A stretch of 64,000 nucleotides of DNA from Nonomuraea rhodomycinica (GTDB lineage: Bacteria > Actinomycetota > Actinomycetes > Streptosporangiales > Streptosporangiaceae). Below are positions 28,725 to 36,684 of the stretch, in pieces (position 1 is the first letter of the stretch; every line of letters begins with the position of its first letter). The notes below the pieces were generated by a model, which was given only the letters and a program-made list of their open reading frames with translations, searched no databases and was not told the DNA's origin. The position numbers and the translations under genes are program-made. The stretch lies in NCBI RefSeq assembly GCF_013363995.1, contig NZ_JABWGO010000015.1:1-64000 (forward strand). The letters run 5' to 3'.

Positions 28725-29021
28725 TTCCTCACCTCGCGTTCCGGCACCGAGCCAGCTGGAGTCGCCAATCTACCGCGATCACACCACACGAGCCCGCGCG
28801 AAAAGCGGAGCCATGCGGTCGCCATTCAGGCGGACGGCTGCAATCGGCCTGAGGGCAGAAATCGCAGCGGGGGCGGTGAAGGCGAACACGGTGAAAGCAA
28901 GGAAAAAGCAGGCCGAGCCGTTGGTCCCCGTTCCGGCCGAGGGCGGAGCGAGCCGGCCATGGGCGGACTGCGCGAACTGCGGCCGTCACCGATGAGCGGG
29001 CATTGCGTTTTTCGACCGAGG
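28725..29021. other. Intergenic stretch without a supported gene
   Basis: About 300 bp between the toxin start and the next TetR gene. It should hold the promoter of the toxin-antitoxin operon (reading left) but no clear palindrome was found. A plus-strand frame (28714-28995) ends in CANCGRHR, a zinc-knuckle-like motif, but has no ribosome site or family resemblance. Confidence 0.5.
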
Positions 29022-29037
29022 GGTCTAACTTCAGACC
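29022..29037 (+). promoter_or_regulatory. -10 element and small palindrome at the TetR start
   Basis: TAACTT (29026-29031) ends 6 nt before the ATG, suggesting a leaderless transcript. GGTCT/AGACC (29022-29026 with 29033-29037) brackets it and could be the self-operator. Confidence 0.5.
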
Positions 29038-29667
29038 ATGCGGTCGAGAGAATCGGCGGCCCTCAGCCGTACCCGGCGGGCCAGACGGGAGGACCTGATC
29101 GCCGCCGCGATCCAGGTGATCAGCCAGGACGGCTACGGAGCCGCCTCACTGGAGCGCATCGCCCGCGAGGCGGGCACCAGCAAGGGAAACGCGCTGTATC
29201 ACTTCTCCTCCAAGGAGGAGCTCTACCAGGCGGTCGCCACGACGCTGTTCGAGACCGGCGCGGCGTACATGGCAGAGCGTCTGCGCGCCGCCGGCACCCC
29301 GGCCGAGAGGCTGCGCACCTACCTCGAGTCGAACCTGCGCTTCATCACGCTCAACGCCGCGCACGTCGGAGCGACGCAGAGAATCCTGCAGAACTCCACA
29401 ACCGTCCAGGTCATCGAGGTCGAGGACGCTGCCGCGCCGCTTCGACGGCTCCTCCAGTCGGGCCAGGACAGCGGCGAGTTCGGGGCGTTCGACCCCGAGA
29501 TCACCGCCCTGTCGATCCGCGCCGCCATCGACATGGCGGCGTTCCTCTTCCTCAGGCATCCCGACCTGGACGTCGAGCACTACATCAGTGAGACCGTCGC
29601 GCTCTTCCTGCGCGCCGTCCAGCCCGCCCCGGCCCCCTCTGCCTCGGCGTCCGCCTCCGCACCGTGA
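29038..29667 (+). CDS. TetR/AcrR family regulator
   Basis: 209 residues. TetR helix-turn-helix at ~20-65 (AAIQVISQDGYGAASLERIA, EAGTSKGNALYHFSSKEELY) and a helical ligand domain with FITLNAAHVGATQRILQN. The C-terminal tail is an Ala/Pro/Ser low-complexity run. The start is leaderless by its TAACTT box. A small membrane protein follows in the same direction and is the nearest candidate target. Confidence 0.88.
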   Translation: MRSRESAALSRTRRARREDLIAAAIQVISQDGYGAASLERIAREAGTSKGNALYHFSSKEELYQAVATTLFETGAAYMAERLRAAGTPAERLRTYLESNLRFITLNAAHVGATQRILQNSTTVQVIEVEDAAAPLRRLLQSGQDSGEFGAFDPEITALSIRAAIDMAAFLFLRHPDLDVEHYISETVALFLRAVQPAPAPSASASASAP

Positions 29668-29716
29668 ATCTCCCCACCGCCGTCCACGCCGCCGCCGTCG
29701 ACTTGGAGGATGCCTC

Positions 29717-30142
29717 GTGACCACGCCGGACCCCACTGACGCGCTCGCTCGTTCCAGCCTGCACACCGCCAGGATCCTGATCGCCGCCTACGCCACGCTG
29801 AGCCTGCTCACCGTCGCGGCGATCGCCGTCCTGTCCGCCGTCGCCCCGTCCCTCGTCAGCCCGCAGGCCTGGGTGCGTGGCGTCATCGTGGCGGCGACGT
29901 CGATCCTCACCCTCGGGTTCGCCCGCCGTGCCGCCCGGCGCGCGGGCGATCGGGCGCTCCTGCGCCTGCGGATCGTGCTCGTCGTGATCCTCGTCGCGGT
30001 GGTGGGAGTGCTGCTGTTCGTGCCGCTGCCGGGCTGGATGGTCGCGGAACAGGGCGTATGCGGGCTGTTGCTGCTCTGCGCGGCGGTACTCGCGTTCCGC
30101 GCCTCCCCCGCGGGCCCGGCGGCCCCGGGCCCGCGTCGCTGA
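29717..30142 (+). CDS. Small membrane protein
   Basis: 141 residues with about four hydrophobic helices (RILIAAYATLSLLTVAAIAV, GVIVAATSILTLGFA, IVLVVILVAVVGVLLFV, GVCGLLLLCAAVLAF). I do not recognise the family. GTG 29717 is set by TTGGAGGA with 6-nt spacing; the frame runs further upstream only within the TetR gene. It lies 49 bp after the TetR gene on the same strand and is probably cotranscribed. Confidence 0.7.
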   Translation: MTTPDPTDALARSSLHTARILIAAYATLSLLTVAAIAVLSAVAPSLVSPQAWVRGVIVAATSILTLGFARRAARRAGDRALLRLRIVLVVILVAVVGVLLFVPLPGWMVAEQGVCGLLLLCAAVLAFRASPAGPAAPGPRR

Positions 30143-30161
30143 ACGTGCCGTACGGACGCGC

Positions 30162-30992
30162 TCAGTCGCTCCAGGCGCCCGCGGCGGCGGCCGTCTTGAC
30201 GTAGTCGGCGAACGGCCGCGGGTCGCGTCCGAGCACCCGCCGTACGTCGTCGCTGGCACGCTCACCGGCGCCGTCGCGGATCCGGCCCAGGAGCTCGGCC
30301 ACCAGGTCGGCCGCCTCCGGAGGCACCCCCTGAGCCGCCAGCGCGGCGGTGAACCGGGAGGTCTCCAGCGCCGTGTAGCGGACGCGCCGCCCGGCGGCTT
30401 CGGAGATCATCTCCAGTGCCGTGCGGAACGACAGCGGTTCAGGGCCGGACAGCTCGTAGATCTCGCCCGCGTGGCCGTCCCGGGTGAGCGCGGCGGTCGC
30501 GACGTCGGCGATGTCCTCGACGTCGACGAACGCCTCCCGGCCCTCCCCGGCCGGCAGCGCCAGCTCTCCGGACAGGATCGGCTCCAGGAACAGGCCCTCG
30601 CTGAAGTTCTGCGCGAACCAGGCCGGCCGCAGGATCGTCCACTCCAGGTCCGTCGCGCGCAGGGCCAGCTCGACCGGCTCCTGGTACGGATCCGCCGCGC
30701 CCCCCACGCCGCGCGCCGACAGCAGCACCACCCGGCGCACACCGGCGTGCGCCACGGCCGTCAGGAACTCCTCCACGGTGGCGGCCGGCACGGCTTCGTT
30801 CATCGGGACGAGGTAGAGCGCCCCCGCGCCGTCCAGGGCGGGCCGCCAGGTGTCACGGTCGGCGAAATCGAATCTGGTCCCGCCGGAGCGGGAGGCCGCG
30901 CGGAAGGGACGGCCGAGCCGGTCGAGGCGATCGACGACGCGGCGGCCGGTCTTGCCCCGGGCGCCGAGCACGAGAACAGGTGAATCGGACAT
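30162..30992 (-). CDS. NmrA-like NAD(P)-binding oxidoreductase
   Basis: 276 residues. Dinucleotide motif VLVLGARGKTGRRVVDRL at the N-terminus and the NmrA/NAD(P)H-azoreductase-like pattern VVLLSARGVGG, ILRPAWFAQNF, AFVDVEDIADVAT. It resembles quinone or azo reductases of the QorB type. ATG 30992 faces the AraC gene across 74 bp containing two inverted repeats, so it is the probable target of that regulator. Confidence 0.85.
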   Translation of the reverse strand: MSDSPVLVLGARGKTGRRVVDRLDRLGRPFRAASRSGGTRFDFADRDTWRPALDGAGALYLVPMNEAVPAATVEEFLTAVAHAGVRRVVLLSARGVGGAADPYQEPVELALRATDLEWTILRPAWFAQNFSEGLFLEPILSGELALPAGEGREAFVDVEDIADVATAALTRDGHAGEIYELSGPEPLSFRTALEMISEAAGRRVRYTALETSRFTAALAAQGVPPEAADLVAELLGRIRDGAGERASDDVRRVLGRDPRPFADYVKTAAAAGAWSD

Positions 30993-31013
30993 GGGGCAAG
31001 CACACCAGGTACC

Positions 31014-31064
31014 GCGAGAGACAATCCATGGCCGTCTATCTCGCAGGCATGTGAGATCGTCTCA
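31014..31064. promoter_or_regulatory. Divergent operator region, NmrA / AraC genes
   Basis: GCGAGA (31014-31019) pairs with TCTCGC (31039-31044), and TGAGATCGTCTCA (31052-31064) is a perfect palindrome with 5-bp arms ending 2 nt before the AraC ATG. The GAGA/TCTC core is shared by both. Confidence 0.45.
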
Positions 31065-31066
31065 CC

Positions 31067-32009
31067 ATGGACCTCCTGGAGGACTATCTCGCGGGTGTGC
31101 GGGCGCAGGGCGCGATCTTCTGCCAGTCGGTCGCCGAGCCGCCGTGGGCGGTGCGTTACGACGACCCCGCCCCCCCTGGCGCTGGGCGCGATGCTCCGCG
31201 GCGAGTCCTGGATCGTCCGCGAGGGCACGGCTCCCGTCCAGGTACGGGAAGGCGGCGTCGTCCTGGTCCGCGGACTGCGGCCGTTCGTCGTGGCCGACCG
31301 CCCGGGCACGGTGCCCCAGGTCGTGATCGACGGCGAGGAGGTCCGCTGGACGACGGACGGCGGCCCCGCGGGGGCTCGGCCCAACCTCGTGCTGGGACCG
31401 CGCACGTACGGGTTCGGCGCCGGCGGCTCCGACCTGTTCGTCACCGCCGAGTACCCGCTGCGTGGCGACGTGTCCGAGCGCCTGCTCAAGGCCCTGCCCG
31501 AGGTGGCCGTCATCCCGGCGGACCCCGAGTTCGCGCCGCTGCTGGACCTGCTGGCGGTCGAGATCGGCCGCGAGGAGCCGGGCCAGCAGGTCATCCTCGA
31601 CCGGCTCCTGGACCTGCTGCTGGTACGGGCTCTGCGGTCGTGGTTCGCGCGGCCCGGCGTCGAGGCCCCACCCGGCTACCGGGCCCTGGCCGATCCGCGG
31701 ATCGGGCGGGCGCTGCGCCTGATGCACGAACGCCCGGCCCACCCGTGGACGGTCGCGTCCCTGGGCGCGGAGGCGGGCATGTCGCGGGCAGTCTTCGCCC
31801 GGCGCTTCGCCGAACTGGTCGGGCAGCCGCCCCTGGTTTACCTCAGGGAGTGGCGGATGACCGTCGCCGCCGACCTCCTCCGCGAGCCCGGCACCACCGT
31901 CGCCGCCGTGGCCAGGAGGGTGGGGTACGCCGACGGCTTCGCCTTCAGCAACGCCTTCAAACGGGTGCGCGGCGTGCCACCCAGCGACCTGGTCCGTTCC
32001 GCCAGGTAG
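31067..32009 (+). pseudogene. AraC family regulator with a one-base frameshift
   Basis: The natural start ATG 31067 gives MDLLEDYLAGVRAQGAIFCQ and AEPPWAVRYDDPAP, the usual opening of cupin-type AraC regulators. A run of seven C (31170-31176) then throws the frame. The continuing frame resumes with LALGAMLRGESWIVREG and runs through the cupin to a good AraC helix-turn-helix pair (WTVASLGAEAGMSRAVFARRF, VAAVARRVGYADGFAFSNAF) ending at 32009. Six C would restore one ~313-residue protein. This is either a sequencing error, a real lesion or slippage. The likely target is the divergent NmrA-like gene. Confidence 0.8.
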
Positions 32010-32110
32010 GACCCTCGTCTCGCACGGACGCTTCGAAACGGATGCGGCCAGGCATCGCCGTACGGCCCTCATGGCCCGTTCGAACGCCGGCCGGCCGAGA
32101 TGATCGCCGA

Positions 32111-32917
32111 TCAGAACTCGTCGTACCCGGACACCTGGCCGATCGGGAAGATGTGACGGCTCGCGGCACAGATGGTCTCCAGGACGTGGACGGGCGTGTC
32201 CTCCGTCGAATAGCTCGCGCGGAGGACCTGGACGATCCACTCTCCGGACTCCAGCTCCAACGTCTCGCGCTCGAACGGTGTCGGCGGCCGGGCGGTCAGG
32301 TTCTCCTCCGCATGGCCGAACGCGTAACCGAGCGCGGTCAGCGCGGACTGGAGCGACGGCTGGACGAACTCGGGCTCGGCGATCCGGGTGCCACCGAAGA
32401 GGTCGGCGCGGAAGTAGCTGGTCGCGATGCGCACGGGCACGTCGTTCGCCGTCATCATCTTGCGCCGGGCGATGATGTCCGTGCCGGCCTCGACCCGGAG
32501 ACACGCCGCCACGTGCTCGCTGGAGGGCTCCGTGCCCACGTACAGCATCCGGCGACCGGCCTTGAGCCCCTGCCGTTCGGCCTCGGCGAGGAACAACGAC
32601 TTGGAGCCCCGTACGGCAGGCTCGGTCGGCAGCGCACGCTGCACCAGCACGCGGGGCGCAGGCGAGGCAGGCCCCTCAGGCGCACGGGCGGCGGGCCCTT
32701 TTCGCATCTGGGAGATGCGCCCGGGTGATACGCCGAGCCGTCCGGCGATGTCCTCCAGGCTCATGCCGGACTCGCGGGCCTCCGCGATGGCCTGGCGGCG
32801 CATCTTCGCCGCTTCGGTCACCAGCCCTTGCTCCTCGGTCATGAGGCGGCTGAGGATTCGCGCTCGTTCGACCGGGTCGCCCACTTGTGCGACTTCCCTC
32901 AGCGTCTTCACGTCCAT
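32111..32917 (-). CDS. Transcriptional regulator: sigma-like HTH plus UTRA domain
   Basis: 268 residues. Residues ~35-70 carry a helix-turn-helix (AIAEARESGMSLEDIAGRLG then VSPGRISQMRKG) of the sigma-region-4/MerR-like kind rather than a GntR wing. Residues ~105-262 are a UTRA ligand domain as in GntR/HutC regulators (RRKMMTANDVPVRIATSYFR, VQVLRASYSTEDTPVHVLET). ATG 32917 is about 10 nt from AGGAGG; the frame to 33493 is unsupported. It is divergent from two hypothetical genes and has a near-palindrome upstream. Confidence 0.82.
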   Translation of the reverse strand: MDVKTLREVAQVGDPVERARILSRLMTEEQGLVTEAAKMRRQAIAEARESGMSLEDIAGRLGVSPGRISQMRKGPAARAPEGPASPAPRVLVQRALPTEPAVRGSKSLFLAEAERQGLKAGRRMLYVGTEPSSEHVAACLRVEAGTDIIARRKMMTANDVPVRIATSYFRADLFGGTRIAEPEFVQPSLQSALTALGYAFGHAEENLTARPPTPFERETLELESGEWIVQVLRASYSTEDTPVHVLETICAASRHIFPIGQVSGYDEF

Positions 32918-32953
32918 CAGGGCGTTGCCTCCTAGGCGAGCAGCAGCAACCAA

Positions 32954-32983
32954 CTTTAGCCCCCCTATAGCGGCGGGCTTAAG
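32954..32983. promoter_or_regulatory. Near-palindromic operator upstream of the UTRA regulator
   Basis: CTTTAGCCC (32954-32962) and GGGCTTAAG (32975-32983) match in 8 of 9 positions around a 12-bp centre containing TATAG. It lies between the divergent regulator and the 33070 gene and is a plausible self-operator. Confidence 0.5.
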
Positions 32984-33069
32984 GAGCCCCCCGCCCGTCG
33001 GAGCGCGGTGCTGGAACACCGCCGACAGACAGGGGTCTGGATCGCATCGAGAGCTTTGGGGCGTCAACG

Positions 33070-33447
33070 ATGCAGAAACAGAGCACTGCCGTGCCTGAGA
33101 ACGGCAAGGAAACGCAAGCAGAGCTGTCCGCAGGCCTCCTGCGCGACGCCCTCCTGGCGGACCATGGCGTACCGGCGAACACGCATGACGGGTACGACCT
33201 CGCCCTGGTTTCGGTCTGGGTCGGGCTGGTCGTGTGGTGTGACGGGGTGTGGTTCTGGTGGCGGGCAGGCTGGGACGACCGACGCAAGAGAGCGGTGTAC
33301 GCACGGCATCCGGCGACAGATCCGTCACGGGCCGCACGCCGAGTGGCCTTCCGCTACGCCGACCTCCGCAGACGTCATTCGGTTTCGGAGGTGGTCGACG
33401 ATCTGTCCTCTGCCGCTTGCCTGTCCACACACGAAGGAACGAAATGA
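33070..33447 (+). CDS. Hypothetical protein
   Basis: 125 residues, unrecognised. It has a Trp/Val-rich middle (ALVSVWVGLVVWCDGVWFWW), perhaps a buried beta or amphipathic core, and an Arg-rich stretch after it. Small proteins of this sort commonly accompany UTRA or XRE regulators in actinomycetes; that is recollection, not evidence here. ATG 33070 has no strong ribosome site. The stop overlaps the next ATG (ATGA), so the two are coupled. Confidence 0.6.
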   Translation: MQKQSTAVPENGKETQAELSAGLLRDALLADHGVPANTHDGYDLALVSVWVGLVVWCDGVWFWWRAGWDDRRKRAVYARHPATDPSRAARRVAFRYADLRRRHSVSEVVDDLSSAACLSTHEGTK

Positions 33448-33917
33448 GGGCGCCGTCGCCGCGCATCGGTGCACGGGTCAAGATCGTGGGCACCTCTCAC
33501 AGTCCGGCGAGGACGCGCGGCTCGGCTGTCCGGCTGCTCGGACGGCACGGGACGGTTGTCGGCTCGCTTCGTAACGCCGCTACGGCTCTGGTCGAGCTCG
33601 ACAACGAGCCAGGCGGGAGGGGTGGGCGGGCACGATACTGGCCGGTCCACTGGGCGGACCTGCTTGTCTGCCGTGCTCAGCAGAGGGTGAATAGAGGTAC
33701 CGACCGATATCGGGTGGGACTGTCCGGCCTGGACCGCGAAGCCGTGCAGCACGCAGTGACGATTGGCGAGGTGGTCGGCCTGTGCGGACAACCAGTGCTT
33801 CCCCTTCCGGTACTTGGCTGGTCGCTGCGGTTCATGCCCACGTCGCGCCGAGCCTGTCCGGCCTGCGTGTGCCTGAATGAACCGCCCGTTGACGAGGGTG
33901 ATCACTACTCATTGTGA
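33444..33917 (+). CDS. Hypothetical protein with C-terminal Cys pairs
   Basis: 157 residues. The N-terminal half looks like a small beta barrel (GARVKIVGTSHSP, GRHGTVVGSLRNAATALVEL, YWPVHWADL), KOW/SH3-like in pattern. The C-terminal half has GLCGQPV and CPACVC, which could bind zinc. ATG 33444 overlaps the preceding stop. No family is recognised. A double hairpin terminator follows. Confidence 0.6.
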   Translation: MRAPSPRIGARVKIVGTSHSPARTRGSAVRLLGRHGTVVGSLRNAATALVELDNEPGGRGGRARYWPVHWADLLVCRAQQRVNRGTDRYRVGLSGLDREAVQHAVTIGEVVGLCGQPVLPLPVLGWSLRFMPTSRRACPACVCLNEPPVDEGDHYSL

Positions 33918-33941
33918 AGCTGGGGTTAGGGCCGGGGGTGT

Positions 33942-33978
33942 GGGGGCCGGTAGGCCCCCGCTTGGGGCGAAGCCCCTT
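33942..33978. terminator. Two adjacent hairpins
   Basis: GGGGGCC/GGCCCCC (33942-33948 with 33953-33959) and GGGGC/GCCCC (33964-33968 with 33972-33976) follow one another between convergent genes. T-tracts are weak (TT), so this is a probable bidirectional terminator. Confidence 0.5.
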
Positions 33979-34022
33979 GGTAAGGCGTCCGAGCGGAGCG
34001 AGGGCCTTTGTGCTCGTTCGCG

Positions 34023-35144
34023 TCAGGGTTGGGCGGCGAGGCGGTTGCTGAAGCGGGCGAGCATGGTGGTCTGGGAGGTCTCGGGGAACATCCGGCCGAT
34101 CAGCGGTGGGATGCGCCAGTTGGCCGGATTGCGCTTGGCCAGCCGGGACACCAGGGAGATGTGCGGGTAGCGGGCCTTTTCGTACGCGCGCAGCCGTACC
34201 GCCGGATCGCCGTCGCCCTTGGCGAGCTCGCGCCCGAGCACCCAGGCGTCCTCGAGGGTCTGGTTGGCGCCCTGTCCCAGGGTGGGCGGCATGGTGTGGG
34301 CGGCGTCGCCGACCAGGGTGACGCGGCCCTCTCCCACCACCGGGCGGACCTTGTTCCAGTGGTGGCCGAAGAACTCGAGGTCGTCCTCGGAGGCGGCGGC
34401 GAGCACCTCGGGGACGGGCGACGCCCAGTGCCCGAACCGGCGCCTCAGCTCGGCCAGCGGCGCGGCGGGCCTGGGGTCGGCCGGCGACCAGCGCACGTCG
34501 AACCACCACTGGAGCAGGCCGTCGCCGGCGGGCATGAGCCCGCACGCGCCCTCCGGTCCGGTGATCATGAGGTGGCGGTGCGTGCCGGTGATCTCGATGT
34601 CGATCGGGCTGAGGCCCTGCCAGGTGCCGAAGGTCGCCGGTCGTACGGCGCCGTCGCCCCACAGCCGGCGTCGTACGACGGAGTGGTGGCCGTCGGCTCC
34701 GACGAGCAGGTCCCCCTCGGCCGTGGACCCGTCGGTGAAGGTGGCCGTCACCCGGCCCGCGTCCTGGCTCACGTTCTCGCAGCCCATGCCGTAGTGGACG
34801 AGGTCGCCGGGCAGCCCGTCGGCCAGGCGTTCCGACAGGTGGCGGCGTGCGACGGCCTTGGTCACGAAGCCGAAGCGCTCGGCCGCGTGGGCGATGTTCA
34901 TGCTGGTGCGTAACCGGCCGTCGGAGGCCAGGGCGTCGATCCGGTCGATGCGGGCTCCGGTGCCGTCCAGGCGGACGCCCAGATCGTTCAGGACGGCGTT
35001 GCCGTTGCTCCAGACGAGCAGCGCCTTGCCGCCCGTCCGCCGTTCCGGGGCCTGCTCGTAGATCCGTACCCGGTGGCCGGCGGCCAGCAGGACCCGTGCC
35101 ACCGCGAGTCCGCCCACACCGGCGCCGATGACCAGAACGTCCAT
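34023..35144 (-). CDS. FAD-dependent aromatic-type monooxygenase
   Basis: 373 residues. Class A flavin monooxygenase with VLVIGAGVGGLAVARVLLAAG, the DG motif LVGADGHHSVVRRRL, and the GD motif VTLVGDAAHTMPPTLGQGAN. It hydroxylates an unknown substrate. ATG 35144 has GGAGGAG at a good distance. The divergent MarR gene and the palindromes between them suggest repression relieved by the substrate. Confidence 0.88.
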   Translation of the reverse strand: MDVLVIGAGVGGLAVARVLLAAGHRVRIYEQAPERRTGGKALLVWSNGNAVLNDLGVRLDGTGARIDRIDALASDGRLRTSMNIAHAAERFGFVTKAVARRHLSERLADGLPGDLVHYGMGCENVSQDAGRVTATFTDGSTAEGDLLVGADGHHSVVRRRLWGDGAVRPATFGTWQGLSPIDIEITGTHRHLMITGPEGACGLMPAGDGLLQWWFDVRWSPADPRPAAPLAELRRRFGHWASPVPEVLAAASEDDLEFFGHHWNKVRPVVGEGRVTLVGDAAHTMPPTLGQGANQTLEDAWVLGRELAKGDGDPAVRLRAYEKARYPHISLVSRLAKRNPANWRIPPLIGRMFPETSQTTMLARFSNRLAAQP

Positions 35145-35157
35145 ATCTCCTCCACTT

Positions 35158-35178
35158 CGGAGTATCTCCGCTTCGAAG
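35158..35178. promoter_or_regulatory. Adjacent palindromes between the monooxygenase and MarR genes
   Basis: CGGAGTATCTCCG (35158-35170) and CTTCGAAG (35171-35178) are perfect palindromes placed end to end. The pattern CTTCG-AG-AT occurs twice in the same orientation. A MarR dimer site is likely. Confidence 0.55.
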
Positions 35179-35194
35179 ATATATCGGTGTGGAG

Positions 35195-35206
35195 TAGGTT
35201 CGGAAA
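35195..35206 (+). promoter_or_regulatory. -10 element for a leaderless MarR transcript
   Basis: TAGGTT (35195-35200) ends 6 nt before the GTG start at 35207 and no ribosome site is present. Confidence 0.5.
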
Positions 35207-35659
35207 GTGGCCCACAGGAATCCAGGAGAGACGGTCTTCCGGGAGTTCGTGATCGCGGTTCTCCTCCACAACGAGGCGATCGCCGACGGGCTCGGCCTGC
35301 AGCTGCTGGACGTCACCGCCCTCATGCTGCTGGAGACGCGCGGGCCGCTCGCCGTGGGCGCGATCTCGGAGGCCCTCGGGCTGCCGTCCGCGTCCACGAC
35401 CCGTCTCATCGACCGGCTGGAACGGGCCGGCTACGTCCGCCGGGTACGCGGCGAACGCGACCGCCGCACCGTCACCGTGGAGCTGGTCGAGGAGAACATG
35501 GCCGACTACGACGCCGCCTGCCGGGCGTCCCGGCGGCACCTGGAGACGCTCACCGCGCACTACGGGCCGGAGCAGGTGCCGGTGCTGCTGGACATGTTCG
35601 TCCGCGTCGCGGAGGCGTACCGGGGCGCCACCAGGGACCTGCGGGAGGACACGGGCTGA
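35207..35659 (+). CDS. MarR family transcriptional regulator
   Basis: 150 residues. MarR winged helix with LAVGAISEALGLPSASTTRL, IDRLERAGYVRRVRG and the ERDRRTVTVEL wing. The N-terminal LLHNEAIADGLGLQLLDVTALMLLE helices form the dimer interface. GTG 35207 is leaderless by its TAGGTT box. It diverges from a flavin monooxygenase, which it most likely represses. Confidence 0.88.
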   Translation: MAHRNPGETVFREFVIAVLLHNEAIADGLGLQLLDVTALMLLETRGPLAVGAISEALGLPSASTTRLIDRLERAGYVRRVRGERDRRTVTVELVEENMADYDAACRASRRHLETLTAHYGPEQVPVLLDMFVRVAEAYRGATRDLREDTG

Positions 35660-35666
35660 GCGGCCC

Positions 35667-35774
35667 GCCGCGGACACCGTGGTGGTGCGCAACCGGGTGC
35701 GCTTCCGCGCCCGCGCCCCCGGCCGCGAGGTCGACACCCTGATCGTGCAGCTGCTCACCGTCAGGGACGGGCGT
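35667..35774 (+). pseudogene. Fragment of an NTF2/SnoaL-like gene
   Basis: The frame starting near 35667 reads VVVRNRVRFRARAPGREVD then TLIVQLLTVRDG, the typical C-terminal strand pair of SnoaL-like proteins (VxxRxRxxGxxxGxxVD...xxTVRDGxI). It has no start codon region of its own and is cut off by the end of the convergent PAP2 gene. It is probably the remains of a gene once downstream of the MarR regulator. Confidence 0.45.
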
Positions 35775-36569
35775 TCAATCGCGAGCACGCCGGCGCGCGG
35801 CCAGGTGCCCCCACGCCGCTCCGACGGCGACGGACACGACCAGCAACACGACGCTGCCGGCGACGTCGAGCACGTAGTGGTTTCCGGTGACGAGCACGAC
35901 CGCCGTCATGCCCAGCGGGAAGATCCACGGCAGCAACGCCAGTCGCGGACGGGACGTCCGCAGCGCCTGCCACGCGGCGTACGCGCACCACAGCGACCAC
36001 CCCACGTGCATGCTGGGCATCGCCGAATAGTTCTGGCCGTTCCCGACCTCACGCCAGCCCTGGCCGCCCAGGATGTCGTGCTCGGCGATGATGTCGACGA
36101 CGCCCGGCAGGGCGAACCGCGGGGGCGACATCGGCACTGCCCAGTAGACCGGCAGCACGAGGACGAGCATCGCGACGAGGGTCCGGCGGACCTTGGCGTA
36201 GACGTCGGCGTGCCGGACGAAGACCCACGCCAGCACACCCACGATCACGACGTAGTAGAGGCGGTAGTAGGCCACCGCCGGCTGGATGAGGGCTGGATGC
36301 TCGGTCAGCCACCGGTTCGCCCTCAGTTCGACGTCCAGGTGGAGGGCTCGTTCCATGGACTGCAGGGTCAGGGCGTCGGCGGTGGCGACCGCGACGTCCT
36401 TGCCGACGGCGGCGTGCAGCCGGGAGAACAGCAGGATCACGAGCAGCAGACCGGCCACTTCGGGGAGCGGGGCGGGGCGCCGCCCACCCATGCTCCCGAC
36501 GCGTACGGCCGAGCGGACACGCGCCGCCACGCGCGGTAATCGGCCGGGGGTCACCTCACGCGGGTTCAC
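35775..36569 (-). CDS. PAP2-type membrane phosphatase / inositol-phosphotransferase-like protein
   Basis: 264 residues with about six membrane helices. The PAP2_3 (AUR1-like) active-site pieces are MPSMHVGWSLWCAY and TGNHYVLDVAGSVVL, with an upstream WAVPMSPPRFALPGVV stretch. It should act on lipid phosphates at the outer face of the membrane. GTG 36569 follows AGGGTG; in-frame alternatives lie upstream. A short, ~90% identical piece of a related gene occurs 2.8 kb away at 38857-38935. Confidence 0.85.
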   Translation of the reverse strand: MNPREVTPGRLPRVAARVRSAVRVGSMGGRRPAPLPEVAGLLLVILLFSRLHAAVGKDVAVATADALTLQSMERALHLDVELRANRWLTEHPALIQPAVAYYRLYYVVIVGVLAWVFVRHADVYAKVRRTLVAMLVLVLPVYWAVPMSPPRFALPGVVDIIAEHDILGGQGWREVGNGQNYSAMPSMHVGWSLWCAYAAWQALRTSRPRLALLPWIFPLGMTAVVLVTGNHYVLDVAGSVVLLVVSVAVGAAWGHLAARRRARD

Positions 36570-36684
36570 GCCGGTCACCCTAACTCCCACCGCACCGGTA
36601 CGCCCCACCTGCGCCGTGACGCGGAACTCGATGTGCCTAGGATCGGAGGTCGATCGCTGGTCCGAGGCGGGCAGGAGGGCGAGG

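Noticed and set aside
28714..28995. Small plus-strand frame ending in CANCGRHR
   Set aside because: It lacks a ribosome site, a -10 at a leaderless distance and any family resemblance, and overlaps the toxin gene start on the other strand.
33918..34022. Possible attachment site or IS end in the repeat-rich gap
   Set aside because: The repeats form two GC hairpins typical of terminators; no integrase, transposase or target duplication is present.
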